Of a DNA stretch of 64,000 bases, positions 18,040-27,863 are shown piece after piece. The first letter of the stretch is position 1. Each line of letters begins with the position of its first letter. The notes beneath the pieces were generated by a model. The model had not been told where the DNA came from, searched no databases, and worked only from the letters and a program-made list of their open reading frames with translations. The translations under genes and the position numbers were made by a program. The DNA is from an uncultured Propionivibrio sp. (lineage in GTDB: Bacteria > Pseudomonadota > Gammaproteobacteria > Burkholderiales > Rhodocyclaceae), in NCBI RefSeq assembly GCF_963666255.1, contig NZ_OY762655.1, positions 434,001 through 498,000 on the forward strand. Reading direction: 5' to 3'.

Positions 18040-18054
18040 ATAATGTCAAACAGA
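18040..18054 (+). repeat. Direct repeat box, copy 1
   Basis: GATAATGTCAAACAG, identical to 19588-19602. The pair brackets the A+T-rich two-gene cassette. An inverted GACATTATC lies at 18109-18117, just before the first gene of the cassette. Confidence 0.6.
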
Positions 18055-18148
18055 GCTCACTATCGAGTAACCGATGTATTGATTCAACAAAAATAGTGCT
18101 GTACGTCAGACATTATCTATTAGACAAGGTGTAAATGAGGGAGAAAGT

Positions 18149-18778
18149 GTGAATATCAAAGACCATATATTGGAATTCGAAGGCTTCGCTAGAAGTATTC
18201 GTTCATATTGCCATATTCGCTTAGCTTACAACTCAGAAAGATCTGATTCAAAGTTCGTCGTTGTATGTTCTCAGCTCCCTAATTACCATGGAACCTCTGT
18301 CACAAACGCATTCGAAAGCGTGGCAAAAACCTTGCTAGAGGACAAGTTGCTTGGATCGAAAATCTTCGATGCTGACGTAGAAAATTGGTCAAATTGGTTG
18401 ATGCAACTTGCTGTTCAAGCTCTTCCGCTACAAGCTCGTAATGAAAAATCTATTATTAGCGAATTTGTAAAGTTCCTCAAAGATCGATCTTTAAAGTCGC
18501 AACTTATTCCTTGGACAGAATTTTTCGAATACCCAAATTTTATTTGGATAGAGCGCTATCCGCCGGGCGTCGGTCTCAGAGGAGGAGTTGAAGATTTATC
18601 TAGAGTAGAGTTGACGGATGGCTCAGGAACACCCTCATGGAATCATTTCGGACCTGACGACTTGAATCAGGTTACTGGTTACAACGCCCAGGATTTGTTG
18701 TGCCCTGTCGAAGAACTTCTTCTGGCACATGAATCGTTCCTTCGTGCAGGAGCACAAAGTGATATTCCAAATCACTAG
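18149..18778 (+). CDS. Unknown protein, first gene of an A+T-rich two-gene cassette
   Basis: A 209-residue protein I do not recognise. It is soluble, with no signal peptide or membrane segment. Visible features are a hydrophobic/aromatic block NWSNWLMQLAVQALPLQA in the middle and EYPNFIWIERYPPGVGLRGG in the second half, then a helical acidic C-terminus (CPVEELLLAHESF). Base composition is much richer in A+T than its neighbours, indicating recent acquisition. Its start follows GGGAGAAAGT at a usable spacing; the start codon is GTG (18149). It overlaps the following nuclease-like gene, so the two are almost surely co-expressed and may work as a pair, such as specificity/immunity plus effector. 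That last step is inference from layout alone. Confidence 0.7.
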   Translation: MNIKDHILEFEGFARSIRSYCHIRLAYNSERSDSKFVVVCSQLPNYHGTSVTNAFESVAKTLLEDKLLGSKIFDADVENWSNWLMQLAVQALPLQARNEKSIISEFVKFLKDRSLKSQLIPWTEFFEYPNFIWIERYPPGVGLRGGVEDLSRVELTDGSGTPSWNHFGPDDLNQVTGYNAQDLLCPVEELLLAHESFLRAGAQSDIPNH

Positions 18779-19538
18779 TCGTGATCCGATTGCCGAAATT
18801 GCAAAGCAGTTACCTGCTGAATATTTGGTCCATGCAAACGAAATTGCGCACTATGGACAAGACGCAACAATTCCAGAGAGAGATGTAAGTATTCTGGTTT
18901 TAAGATTGCTCTTGAGGCAATTTCCGCATCATCATTGCGTACGACGTGAGGTAAATCTAAGCGATCAAGCTTGGGGGAAGGCCAATGAAAGTCCTAAAGT
19001 TTTCTGTGACATAGCGATCTTTTGGCCGTGGGTCGAACCTAATGCTCCGATCGAAAAACGCATCGCTGCGCCACTTGAAATAAAGCTTGCCACATCGACA
19101 TTCCGTGAGGTGATAGTTGATATTATGCGGCTTACAGCTCTAAGCGAGCGTCTTCAGTTACCCTCATATTTTCTGTTAATTGGTTCGGATAAAGACTTTG
19201 AATCACTTCTTGGAAATCAATTGGGTAGAGTGGTTCGAAATGCAAAAAGACCTACTAATGTCAAACGAAAGGATCTTCTCGATCTCCTCTCTGTCCAAGG
19301 AAACAATGAGGCTGAATGCAATGAAGAGAGTACGTCAAGAAAATATACTCGGTACGCCAATGTTGTGAAGTCTTTGAATGAATCAGCCTCATTCAAGATT
19401 ACACGGGTGCATAACGAAATATTTAGAGGAATCCGCTTAGGAATCTGGGAAGTTGTGCACTCTGCCTTACAAACACCAGATCGTGGTCGATTTAGCTTCA
19501 GTATTTCCCCGGTTAAGGGAGAGACATCGGACAAATGA
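18759..19538 (+). CDS. Unknown protein with PD-(D/E)XK nuclease-like motif, second gene of cassette
   Basis: The 259-residue protein contains KVFCDIAIFWPW followed by APLEIKLATSTFREVIVDI. An aspartate and then E-x-K at the end of adjacent strands, with a helix after it, is the signature of PD-(D/E)XK nucleases. The reading frame is open from ATG 18729, but GTG 18759 is preferred because AGGAG stands seven bases before it and the overlap with the first gene is then only 20 bp. Gene is A+T-rich like its partner. The pair resembles small restriction or abortive-infection modules, but no known family was recognised and the nuclease call rests on the motif alone. Confidence 0.65.
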   Translation: MIFQITSRDPIAEIAKQLPAEYLVHANEIAHYGQDATIPERDVSILVLRLLLRQFPHHHCVRREVNLSDQAWGKANESPKVFCDIAIFWPWVEPNAPIEKRIAAPLEIKLATSTFREVIVDIMRLTALSERLQLPSYFLLIGSDKDFESLLGNQLGRVVRNAKRPTNVKRKDLLDLLSVQGNNEAECNEESTSRKYTRYANVVKSLNESASFKITRVHNEIFRGIRLGIWEVVHSALQTPDRGRFSFSISPVKGETSDK

Positions 19539-19587
19539 ACTAGCGTTCTGGTTAAATTGGTTTGAATGAAAACGGAAAGTTCGAAGC

Positions 19588-19650
19588 GATAATGTCAAAC
19601 AGGGAAGGGGAGGCGAGTCACGCACTTCCGCTCATCGGCCAAGGCGGCCG
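19588..19650 (+). repeat. Direct repeat box, copy 2, with longer flank
   Basis: The block starts with GATAATGTCAAACAG (same as 18040-18054) and continues GGGAAGGGGAGG, then CTTCCGCT and TCGGCCAA. A diverged copy with the same order of elements lies at 21817-21885. It marks the right end of the two-gene cassette. Confidence 0.55.
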
Positions 19651-19771
19651 GTCGCTACAGAAACCAAATGCGTCCGCTAATGGCTAAGAGCTAAAACCTC
19701 GTTATGATCTGTCTATGACATCGGCAACCGACAATTATTAGCGTAGAAAACACAAACTTAAGGGACGGGGA

Positions 19772-21535
19772 TTGGATACCGAGAAAGAAGTGAGTCAGTG
19801 TGGCCGCCCCGTTTGCAAGCAGCAGCAGGAATTGAAGTCCCAAGAATCTGACGTGACTGCAATGATTCTAGCCGCGTATACGAAGCTCCCACAGGAGGAA
19901 CTCAAACGCAGGCCGCCAGATCTTCCAACCAATCTGCATCCGCAAGCCGCTGAGATGTTTATATGGATGGCGGCACACGCAGTCGACAAGATTGGCGATC
20001 AGGCCATGAATTATCTCGACTACAGCGTGCCGGTCACGGGACTCGCGCTCACCTATTGTTTGGTCGCGGTCGAGCGGTCAACAACAAAACCCGATTTCTC
20101 GAGGCCGTCGCGTCCGGATCCCTCGGTCCATGTAGCATTCGGCCGTCAGCTCATGGAAGAATTGAATCGGGAGCAACACGCACGTGTGCAACAGGGCATC
20201 TGGCAATCCTTCTTCAGCATAAAGGCAGATATCGCTCAGCTCCGGCTCACTCGGCGCCGCCGTGGTTCCGCGTTGATGATGCTGGATGCTATGGCGAAAG
20301 CGGCGTTGCTTGAGATGCTTATCGGAAGGCCGCTCTCCGAACTCTCGCTGGACGAGTTGAATTATGCGCTTGCGTCCAGCTCGGAGATGCTCCACTTTCT
20401 CACGCAATCTGATCCGCCTGGTTGGCTGAAGTTCGAGCAGGCTATGGGCGTAGATGCGGAGCGACTTGCCGCTTTGTCTGGCTTCCTCGTATTCATGGAG
20501 TTCGCCGCCGTCCAGGTAAAGCACTCCTACTGGTACGACGAGGCTAAACTGATAGAGCTGTGGGCGTTGTATATCCTTGCTTATCCGCAGTATGGCGCGA
20601 TCACGGGTCAATCGATCGTGGATGCAATCACCCGCTTCAGCATGGCACCGTCAGAAGCAGCTACAACCTTGATTCACCCGCCGTTCTATCTGTTGCATGG
20701 GAAATTTCTGCGCAACCCGTGCTTTATTAGTGCGCAAGGCATGATGGCTAGCCTGTTGACCATTGCAATACGACGTCATGAGCGCGACTGGAATAACACT
20801 CTAGGATCGACGCTCGCGCGTGCCGCAGACACGCTCAGATCGCTACTACCGGTATTGGGCCGTTTGAAAGTCGCTGTCAGACGCAAGTTTCAAGGGGGCG
20901 ATGTCGATCTGGCGCTGTATGACACGCAGAGCAATGAGTTGTTGATTTGCGAAGTGAAGACAGTCTACGACAAGCACAACGTGGATAGTCTGATGCATCG
21001 CTTCGAGGAAGCCAAAGTGAACGTGGACAAAGCCGCTTCACAGCTTGAGGAGACAGCGCTCGCCATCTCAGATGGCAGGCTGTCGATGGCGACCATCTTT
21101 GGCGAAAAACTTGCGGCTCCCAAGGCGGTGCACAAGGTTTTGCTTACGTGGCTTGATCCGGTGGACCTTACGATCGGCACTGAGTACGAGGAAGTCATGT
21201 GCATGAACTTTTCAATCTTTATCTGCCTCATTCATGCCAGCCACGGCAATGTGCAGGCAGTGGCCACTGCCGTGCGTGAGCTTCGCAATGTTTGGCCCGT
21301 AGCGCGGAGCAGACCATTGGATCTCGATCAGTCTGAACTAACAGCAGAACTGGAAGTTCAGACAAACCTGCTTGACCGGCGTAGCGATCTTGAGCTTCTT
21401 GACCTTTCGCCGCTGAGCAGAGAGATTATTGCCCACATGGATAGCGTCGACGAAGTCGCAGCTTCAGCGCAACCCGCATCATGGATCTCGTACTTGAATG
21501 ACTCCATGCGAGTGCTACGCCCATCCACACTTTGA
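19772..21535 (+). CDS. Unknown 587-residue protein with a PD-(D/E)XK-like motif
   Basis: The N-terminal two thirds are helical and unrecognised (YWYDEAKLIELWALYILAYP is the most regular block). At about residues 365-400 comes RRKFQGGDVDLALYD, then NELLICEVKTVYDKHNVD. An aspartate and E-x-K (about D377, E394, K396) fit the PD-(D/E)XK nuclease fold, as in the Mrr-like or VRR-type nucleases of phage defence. No membrane segments. The annotated start is TTG at 19772 with AGGGA upstream; ATG 19862 is an alternative. It stands between two copies of the dispersed repeat block, consistent with a separately acquired unit. Enzyme class is inferred from the motif only. Confidence 0.6.
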   Translation: MDTEKEVSQCGRPVCKQQQELKSQESDVTAMILAAYTKLPQEELKRRPPDLPTNLHPQAAEMFIWMAAHAVDKIGDQAMNYLDYSVPVTGLALTYCLVAVERSTTKPDFSRPSRPDPSVHVAFGRQLMEELNREQHARVQQGIWQSFFSIKADIAQLRLTRRRRGSALMMLDAMAKAALLEMLIGRPLSELSLDELNYALASSSEMLHFLTQSDPPGWLKFEQAMGVDAERLAALSGFLVFMEFAAVQVKHSYWYDEAKLIELWALYILAYPQYGAITGQSIVDAITRFSMAPSEAATTLIHPPFYLLHGKFLRNPCFISAQGMMASLLTIAIRRHERDWNNTLGSTLARAADTLRSLLPVLGRLKVAVRRKFQGGDVDLALYDTQSNELLICEVKTVYDKHNVDSLMHRFEEAKVNVDKAASQLEETALAISDGRLSMATIFGEKLAAPKAVHKVLLTWLDPVDLTIGTEYEEVMCMNFSIFICLIHASHGNVQAVATAVRELRNVWPVARSRPLDLDQSELTAELEVQTNLLDRRSDLELLDLSPLSREIIAHMDSVDEVAASAQPASWISYLNDSMRVLRPSTL

Positions 21536-22014
21536 CGCTTTATAGCTGGAGGACGGCATGCCTCAATACGCGCTACTTGAAGCTCCGTCTGTCCGTAGAG
21601 TTCGCCACCCGTTCCAAAACCGGCGTTAGGTTTTCAATGTACCCGGTGATTAGATTTCGCCCCCTCGCTCGCCTTGCTAGTGCCCTAACCACCAACAGCC
21701 GCGAGCAAGTTGGATAGACGAGGGGCGGCGGACGAGGAGTCAAAGAGGTGGGGGCATTCTCCCCCTTTTGGGCACTTGCCTTACGGCTGGATTGGCCGAA
21801 TCCTCGACATACTGGCGATAATGTTAAGAAAACAGGGTAGGGGAGGAACCTGCTTCCGCTGTCGGCCAAAAGCCGACCATTGGCCTGCGGCCTGTATCAG
21901 TAAGCGATGAGTTGCTTACATGCTCAACCGAGAGCCGTTTTTGGTTGAAAAAGGGCAGCGCCCAATTTGCCCAACGATTAAGGCATGATTCGCCCCATGT
22001 TTTGCCCCCGGTCC
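21536..22014. other. Intergenic region with a repeat block
   Basis: This 480-bp region holds the third repeat block (from 21817: GATAATGTTAAGAAAACAGG, then AGGGGAGG, CTTCCGCT, TCGGCCAA) and otherwise no gene. The two flanking genes converge on it. A minus-strand open frame at 21573-21869 is Pro/Arg-rich and not credible. Confidence 0.4.
21817..21885 (+). repeat. Diverged copy of the island repeat block
   Basis: Shares GATAATGT(C/T)AA, ACAGGG, AGGGGAGG, CTTCCGCT and TCGGCCAA in the same order with the block at 19588-19650. The copies flank the 587-residue gene. Confidence 0.45.
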
Positions 22015-23808
22015 TCACCCCATACAGAGACGATTGGAGAACGCGTTCAGATTGTCCTTCTCGGATAAGCTAAGTGCCGTGCCCCATCTGGGACGGTTTT
22101 GCGTGAGGCCAACTTTAAGCGCCTCGCAGATTAATTCAGCGCCCACCATACGTCCCACCTCAAGTGTCACAGTGTCGGATGCCTCAGATCTCGCCAGATA
22201 CCAAAGGCGTGCGTGCTCCGCGGTCGGTTCAAGCTGATCTGCCATAAACAGAGCAAAGTCGCTGACTGGCACTATGCCACGTTCGCAAAGCGCCGCGCCC
22301 AATTGAACCGTTACATGAGTAATTGGCAACATCGTGCCATTGGGTAGGGTTGCGTTGGGGTCAATGCGCTGGGTTTCAAACACCGCATCCCTAATAGTCC
22401 TCCACAACGCCGTTGTGTCGACGGGCGCTAGCTGCGAAGAGTTAAGCCCTATCAGGCCCCAAGCCAAGGCGGGGTAAGCAGGGTTATCAAGGTCGCTGTG
22501 TGCCGCGTAGCTTAGATGCTCTCGCAAGTCGTAAGTGTCATACCACAGCGTCTCGAACCACTGTTTCATGTTGGGAAGTTGAGAAAGGACACGTGCGATG
22601 ATAGTTGCCTCCGGCGAACTTGAAACGAGTCCGGCAGATCGTCCCGTGGCACTCACTAACCCTTCTCGTATAGCTTTCGCAAGAACTTCCGCCGCGTCGA
22701 TGATGTTCTTATGGGCTTCTAAAATAGAGGATTCGCACAAAACACGATCAACTCTCCAGAGCGGTTCCTCTTGACGCACCCAGTCAAACACCGCGTTACC
22801 AAGGGGTGCAATGCGAGCGGACAACTGAACAATTAGCCTATCGCGAAGATTACGTTGTGCGGTCACGTCTACTTCGTCGCGGCCAGCTCGGCGCCGGGTA
22901 TCTCTCCAGATGATTTGCTGTAGCCAAGCTCGGCCGATCCAGTTCCCATCGCAGCGTGAAAACACACTATCTAGAACACTTTCGAGCCCAATTTCTGTGG
23001 CCGACAATTCTTGGGCGTCGATCACTGCAAAGTGGGTTTCAATCGCGTCGAGCAGCATGAAAACCCCGGCGGGGCCGAGGGGTACTCCGTCGTCTGAAAA
23101 GACTCGTGGTGAAACGCGTATAAGGGACGCGATTAACTCTAGGCCAACCGGCGATAACACCTCACCGAATCCCAACTGAAACTGTGCTGGAAACCTTGCT
23201 AGCATCTCCATGTAGCGATCAGGGCAAAGGCGTGCAACAACTTGATGGGCCCAGCCGTCGCCAACAGGCATCCCGTCTCGTCTAGGCCAAATATCACGAG
23301 TTGTCAGGGGCGATGTGGCAGTCGTTTCGGCATAGCGTCGCGTCCGTTCATTAAATGGTGCGTTCCAAAGCATCTGCAGGCGCGTCCGGAGGTGTTCCAG
23401 CAGAGGGTGAGCCGCAGACGCGCCCACGAAGCGATTGCAGACGGCGGATGCCAACTCCGCATCGCTCATCTCAGCTAGCATCTGCAATTTCTCAATCGCA
23501 AAGAAAGTGCCCGGCTGGTAGATGCCAACAGCAAGCTCCAAGGCGGCTTGGCCCATGAGCCAACTTAGGTGAGAACCCAAATGCGACTGTCCCGAGCTTG
23601 TGGCGATGATCGCATTGCGCCAATCTGTTAGGTTCGCTGCTGCTAGCCGTTCCGCTAAAGTGCCGGGAGCGCCCGAGACATCCAGGGGCTCCAGCACGAA
23701 CTCCCGATAGTTATCGGTCCAATTTAGCGTGCTGAGCCAAATGAGTGTGACCGCAAGAGCGTTCTCGCCATCGGGGGGAGGCTGGATAACTATGCCGCTG
23801 TTACTCAT
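22015..23808 (-). CDS. Unknown 597-residue protein coupled to a VPA1262-like gene
   Basis: A soluble, mostly helical protein with many Trp and Leu residues. Examples are WFETLWYDTYDLREHLSY, YPALAWGLIGL and HARLWYLARS. No catalytic motif, membrane helix or signal peptide could be identified and I do not recognise the family. ATG 23808 is chosen: AGGAAG precedes it, and it overlaps the stop of the upstream gene by eight bases, so translation is coupled. The obligate-looking pairing with a PLD-like protein suggests a two-component system, in which this protein may be a sensor, scaffold or partner subunit. That role is an inference. Confidence 0.7.
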   Translation of the reverse strand: MSNSGIVIQPPPDGENALAVTLIWLSTLNWTDNYREFVLEPLDVSGAPGTLAERLAAANLTDWRNAIIATSSGQSHLGSHLSWLMGQAALELAVGIYQPGTFFAIEKLQMLAEMSDAELASAVCNRFVGASAAHPLLEHLRTRLQMLWNAPFNERTRRYAETTATSPLTTRDIWPRRDGMPVGDGWAHQVVARLCPDRYMEMLARFPAQFQLGFGEVLSPVGLELIASLIRVSPRVFSDDGVPLGPAGVFMLLDAIETHFAVIDAQELSATEIGLESVLDSVFSRCDGNWIGRAWLQQIIWRDTRRRAGRDEVDVTAQRNLRDRLIVQLSARIAPLGNAVFDWVRQEEPLWRVDRVLCESSILEAHKNIIDAAEVLAKAIREGLVSATGRSAGLVSSSPEATIIARVLSQLPNMKQWFETLWYDTYDLREHLSYAAHSDLDNPAYPALAWGLIGLNSSQLAPVDTTALWRTIRDAVFETQRIDPNATLPNGTMLPITHVTVQLGAALCERGIVPVSDFALFMADQLEPTAEHARLWYLARSEASDTVTLEVGRMVGAELICEALKVGLTQNRPRWGTALSLSEKDNLNAFSNRLCMG

Positions 23809-25471
23809 CGCCGGCTTCCTGTGGTTCGCTACCATTTGGTCGCTCGATCCATTTAGCTAGACGACGTAACTGGCGGCCTAAGGTCTGCCGTAGCGAACAT
23901 GACGGCATCGGACGATTGGCCCAATAACTTTCGAAGGGTTCCGCATCGGCAAAAGCTTTGGCTAGCACTTCGCGCGTTTCGGCGGGTTCTGCAACCAATG
24001 TCATCAGGCTGATTTCTCCTTTGCCCATCTGGTTGAACGAGTGGCCTGAGTGCCAAACGACGTCGTCGATTTGCAGAAAGCGATCGTGCAAGCGGCGCTT
24101 TCTCGATACTCGAATGTCGATTTCTCCAAACTCCTGAGCCGGGTTCCGAAGCATCTGGATCTTTTCCAGCATCTGGTCACCGAACTTATCGCCGTTCGCG
24201 TCGACCTGACGGTTGAGCCCCGGGCGTGGGTTGATCAGACCACGGATAGCAACTCCTTGATAGGCTGCAGCCGTTGCAAACTCTTGTAGGTCGTCGGCGT
24301 CGAGATATGGATCTACCAATAATATTTGAGTTCGGGCTGAACCGATGAGCTTCTGGATCCACTTAACTGTCTCATCGCGATCGTGTTCGAGAAGACGCAC
24401 ATTGCGCCGAGCATGGGGTGCCTCTGCAGGCCGCAAAGTCCCTACACGCTCGTCGCGCGACCGCTGTAGCTCCTCAAGCTGACGGAGTGCCGTCGGATGT
24501 GGTGCCGCGGTCGGCGCAGGCTGTGGGCGTACGTGGACCGTTCGTGGTTGAGCGGATGGCGTACGCTGAGGTGGTGTAACCTCTCGTGGGCGTCCTGGAT
24601 CAGCGTAGCTCACGTTGACATTACGGAAGAAGAATCCAGGCTCTTCGTGGTCGAGTAGACCGCGTCGTTCGCAAAATAGATCATGGCGAACAGCTGCAAC
24701 TTGTGCCCGGGCTTCGGCCCGAAATCGACCGAAAGCATTGGGGTTCCCTACGGCGCGCCAAGCGGGGGCACCCGCACGCACCTCTTGGACAGTGAATCTT
24801 AATGCGGAGACATCAGCGCCGCGCCTTGGAGTTCCACCGACCTCAACGATTTCCCCTACCCCCGATTGCTCGGCGAGGCGAGTATGACAATAGCGGAGAA
24901 GTGGGTTTGGTGCTATCAGAACCCCTGAACCTAACCAGTCGTCATAGGCGAGCAAGTCGAAGTGAATATGCTGACGTAACCATTCCCGGGCACGAATGAA
25001 GACCTCGACCTGTGTCGAACCATCTCGCATTGCCCTAACTGGATAGGCTAGAGGCTCCATGGGTATTAGTCGATGTAATCGGGGCCTTCCGTGCCAGGCG
25101 GGTGAAAAAGGCGGATGATCTGTTAAGACGGTGAACCCGTTGTAATCAGGTTCAGGTGCCAAGCGGGGTGACGTTATTGCGAAGTTGCGACCGGGGATGA
25201 CCCCGTATCCCTTCGCAAGTTGCTCATACCATGCGAGAGCATCCTTAAACGGCATAACTGTCCGACCGACGCAGATTCGATCTGAACCGAAATTGTTAGA
25301 CCACCCCCCATTCACCGGCGGCGGTGGAACTGGCATCTCAGCTGGCAGAAGTTCAATAGACGAGAATAAAAGGTGATTAACTCGATCTCGAACGAGGGTA
25401 ACTAGGCGGATTACTCCTACGTTGTAATCTCCCGCAACAAGTGAAGGCCATTGTCCAGTTACGTGCGTCAT
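23801..25471 (-). CDS. VPA1262-like protein with C-terminal PLD-like domain
   Basis: The N-terminal ~230 residues resemble what is annotated as the VPA1262 N-terminal domain (FSSIELLPAEMPVPPPP, PFSPAWHGRPRLHRLIP, GVLIAPNPLLRY); this is from memory of the family, not a search. A Pro/Arg-rich linker follows, then a phospholipase-D-like module (about 390-520) with QILLVDPYLDADDLQEF and RLHDRFLQIDDVVWHSGHSF. PLD-like folds serve as nucleases in several restriction and defence systems. ATG 25471 is taken as start; the frame also opens at TTG 25504, and neither has a clear ribosome binding site. The stop overlaps the next gene's start by 8 bp. Location in an island with other nuclease-like genes fits a defence role. 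Confidence 0.65.
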   Translation of the reverse strand: MTHVTGQWPSLVAGDYNVGVIRLVTLVRDRVNHLLFSSIELLPAEMPVPPPPVNGGWSNNFGSDRICVGRTVMPFKDALAWYEQLAKGYGVIPGRNFAITSPRLAPEPDYNGFTVLTDHPPFSPAWHGRPRLHRLIPMEPLAYPVRAMRDGSTQVEVFIRAREWLRQHIHFDLLAYDDWLGSGVLIAPNPLLRYCHTRLAEQSGVGEIVEVGGTPRRGADVSALRFTVQEVRAGAPAWRAVGNPNAFGRFRAEARAQVAAVRHDLFCERRGLLDHEEPGFFFRNVNVSYADPGRPREVTPPQRTPSAQPRTVHVRPQPAPTAAPHPTALRQLEELQRSRDERVGTLRPAEAPHARRNVRLLEHDRDETVKWIQKLIGSARTQILLVDPYLDADDLQEFATAAAYQGVAIRGLINPRPGLNRQVDANGDKFGDQMLEKIQMLRNPAQEFGEIDIRVSRKRRLHDRFLQIDDVVWHSGHSFNQMGKGEISLMTLVAEPAETREVLAKAFADAEPFESYWANRPMPSCSLRQTLGRQLRRLAKWIERPNGSEPQEAGDE

Positions 25472-25704
25472 AACAGAAGGGTGGTTTTCTGAGTGAGTAA
25501 GCAATGGCCTAGAAGTGCGCGGGACTCGATTCGTCGTTGTCGTTCATTGTCGCGCAATCGCCGGAAGAAAGGCGATCCGACCATCACCATGGGTAACAAC
25601 ATACAGGCTTTTTTATATTCTTGGTCTGCGGGAAGACATAATGACCGTCGCCGCGGATGACATATTATGTCGCAAATTGACTCTCCATCCCCGCTTGAAG
25701 GAGG

Positions 25705-27827
25705 CTACCTGAGTTGATCGTCGTGGTTCTGTTGGCGAAAGAGTTTTTCGAGAGCCAAGTGGTCAACCGCGATTGGCATATCAATTCGGAGTTGGCCTTC
25801 TGCGGTTTCCCAAGGGATCGCCCCAAGCTGCCACATGAGCCGCTCCACATGGCGGGATAGGGCAACAAATTCCCCGACGGATACCCACAGTCCTTGGCGG
25901 TCGTACATTGCATTCAGGTCTCGCTGATAAACGTCAAGCCAAGCACGAAGGCCGTACTGCTGCAGTACTATCGAGAGGCCATCATTTTCCAATAGCTCCC
26001 TATCCAGGCCATCGATGTGACCAAGAACCGCCGATGCGCGATTCAATAGCCTTGAAATGGCCGGCATCATGATAGAGAGAAATTTATCTAGATCGCCATC
26101 AGTTCGGTAAGCAAGGCGCGCCTTGGGGATCTCCGTGAACAGACGTTCGAGTGCCGACCGCAGCAGCTCATGCAACGCGGTTTCTGCTTCTGGATAAATC
26201 CCCGCCGAGACGCGGCATGCAAAATAGGTCGAGCTAATGTCGTCAATGTACGGATACAGAAACCTATCGAGATTGTTTTGTGCTGGATAGGGTTTTAGTA
26301 GCACACCAGGTAATGATGAGTCGAACAGGTCGTTAAAGGCAACTCGGCCAAGCATGTTTGCTACCGTGTAGAGGCTAGATAGAAACGCGGCTTCGTCTTC
26401 TTGTTGATTTAATGCAGTGACCAGCCAACCCCGGCAAACCACACATGACCGAATCTGCCCTTGGCGAATGATGATCGGAGCCATTGCAACCCCGATCTCC
26501 TGAGCGCTCTCCGTCGGAGCCAACGACCGAAGATTAGGGTCACCCCGGTCCAAGTCCCGCAAAGCGCTTGCGTAATCTTCCGCGAAAATTATTCCGTCCA
26601 AGCGTTGCAACGGCATGTTACGCCCAAGAGCGCTAACCAGAACGTTAACGGTCTTTGGAACTTCCTCGGCGGTCTTCTGATTAGCGCAGGAGAAAAAGGA
26701 CACTGGATAGTTTGCAGGGGCTCCAGACTTCGGTTTGGCCTCAGCGTTTTGCGTTTTGTCGTGAGGAGTGTGCAGGCTTTCCAGCGTCGTACGCACCTCA
26801 GATAACGCATGCGCTTTGGGATAGGTGCCAATGGAAGGAGCAAGTTGCTGGATGTCTTCTGTATTGCGTGAACTAACGAAGAAGGAAAAGCTGCAGGAGG
26901 CGGCAGCGAGATTGAATCCATCAATATCGAGGTTGGCTGATTGATTTGTCGTGCCAACAAGCATCCGGCTGGCTGAAAGGGGAAGGAACACTTGTTCAGG
27001 CCAGTTTTCGCCAATGAATATGGCGGGCTGGAACGAAGATGCATTGCCTGTGGTTGTCAAGATTGCAACACAGTCGGGCAGAATCAACCTATTTTCGGGA
27101 GCGTGAAGTACTTGCCAACGCAAATGCCTCAATTGTGCGACTCGGTGTTTCGGGACGAGCTCTTGCTGGAGTACTCTCGCGTGGCCGTTCTTGATGGCGG
27201 GAGCGATCAGATCTTTGTATTCGCTCAACGCGGTAGTAATGCCCTGATTCGCTACGAATAGGGAGTCGAAATTTGCACGCAAGAAGAAGTGAATGATCTT
27301 CCGAAATGATTCGTAAGGAATGGGCGCCTCTATCGCAGATTGGAATCGTTTTGTATCAGGAGATTGATTTCTTCCGTGAAAGCAGGATGAGGGTCGTTTC
27401 CATCGATCCCAATATCGTGTCTCACCTGCTCAAGGTCATCAACCCCCCCGGAAATCTCATCAAAAATTTCGTGCGCAGCATATTCAATAACGTCTCTGGT
27501 GAAAGATCCTCTTACCGCTAGGTGGACGACCAACTCGATTGCTTCGTCAGTGCTGACCGTTTCCCCATGTGCCTTTTCTCGCAACTTTTGTAGCAGGCCG
27601 GTCAGTTGTTTATTTTCGTACTCGGTAATGTGGTCATCTAGCGTCTTTTGCCCGTCGTCAGATGGCGAAGAGTAGAAGTCTCGCGCAGCTGCGACGCCTT
27701 CAGTTGAAGACAGGAAAGGAACTCGGCCGGCTCTAAAGACGTAGACTTGAATATACTTTGGCCCGTGCTCGGCTTCGAAGCCTCTCAGCAGCGATTGAGG
27801 GATGTGGTGTTGTTTTCGGCCAGACAT
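25705..27827 (-). pseudogene. DUF4238 protein, interrupted by a frameshift
   Basis: The first frame (27827 to 27330) starts SGRKQHHIPQSLLRGF, the DUF4238 signature, and ends prematurely. The second frame, read from about 27352 down to 25705, continues RFQSAIEAPIPYESFR, then LRANFDSLFVANQG and the usual HLRWQVLHAP...LPDCVAI and PLSASRMLVG blocks. A 300-residue helical C-terminus of unknown function follows. Adding one A to the AAAA run at 27349-27352 (TTTT on the plus strand) restores a single protein of about 707 residues. It is either a real inactivating mutation, a phase-variable tract or a sequencing error. DUF4238 proteins are widespread in islands; biochemical role unknown. Confidence 0.7.
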
Positions 27828-27863
27828 ATTAGTACCCCGTAAAGGGTTATATCTTGATCACGC

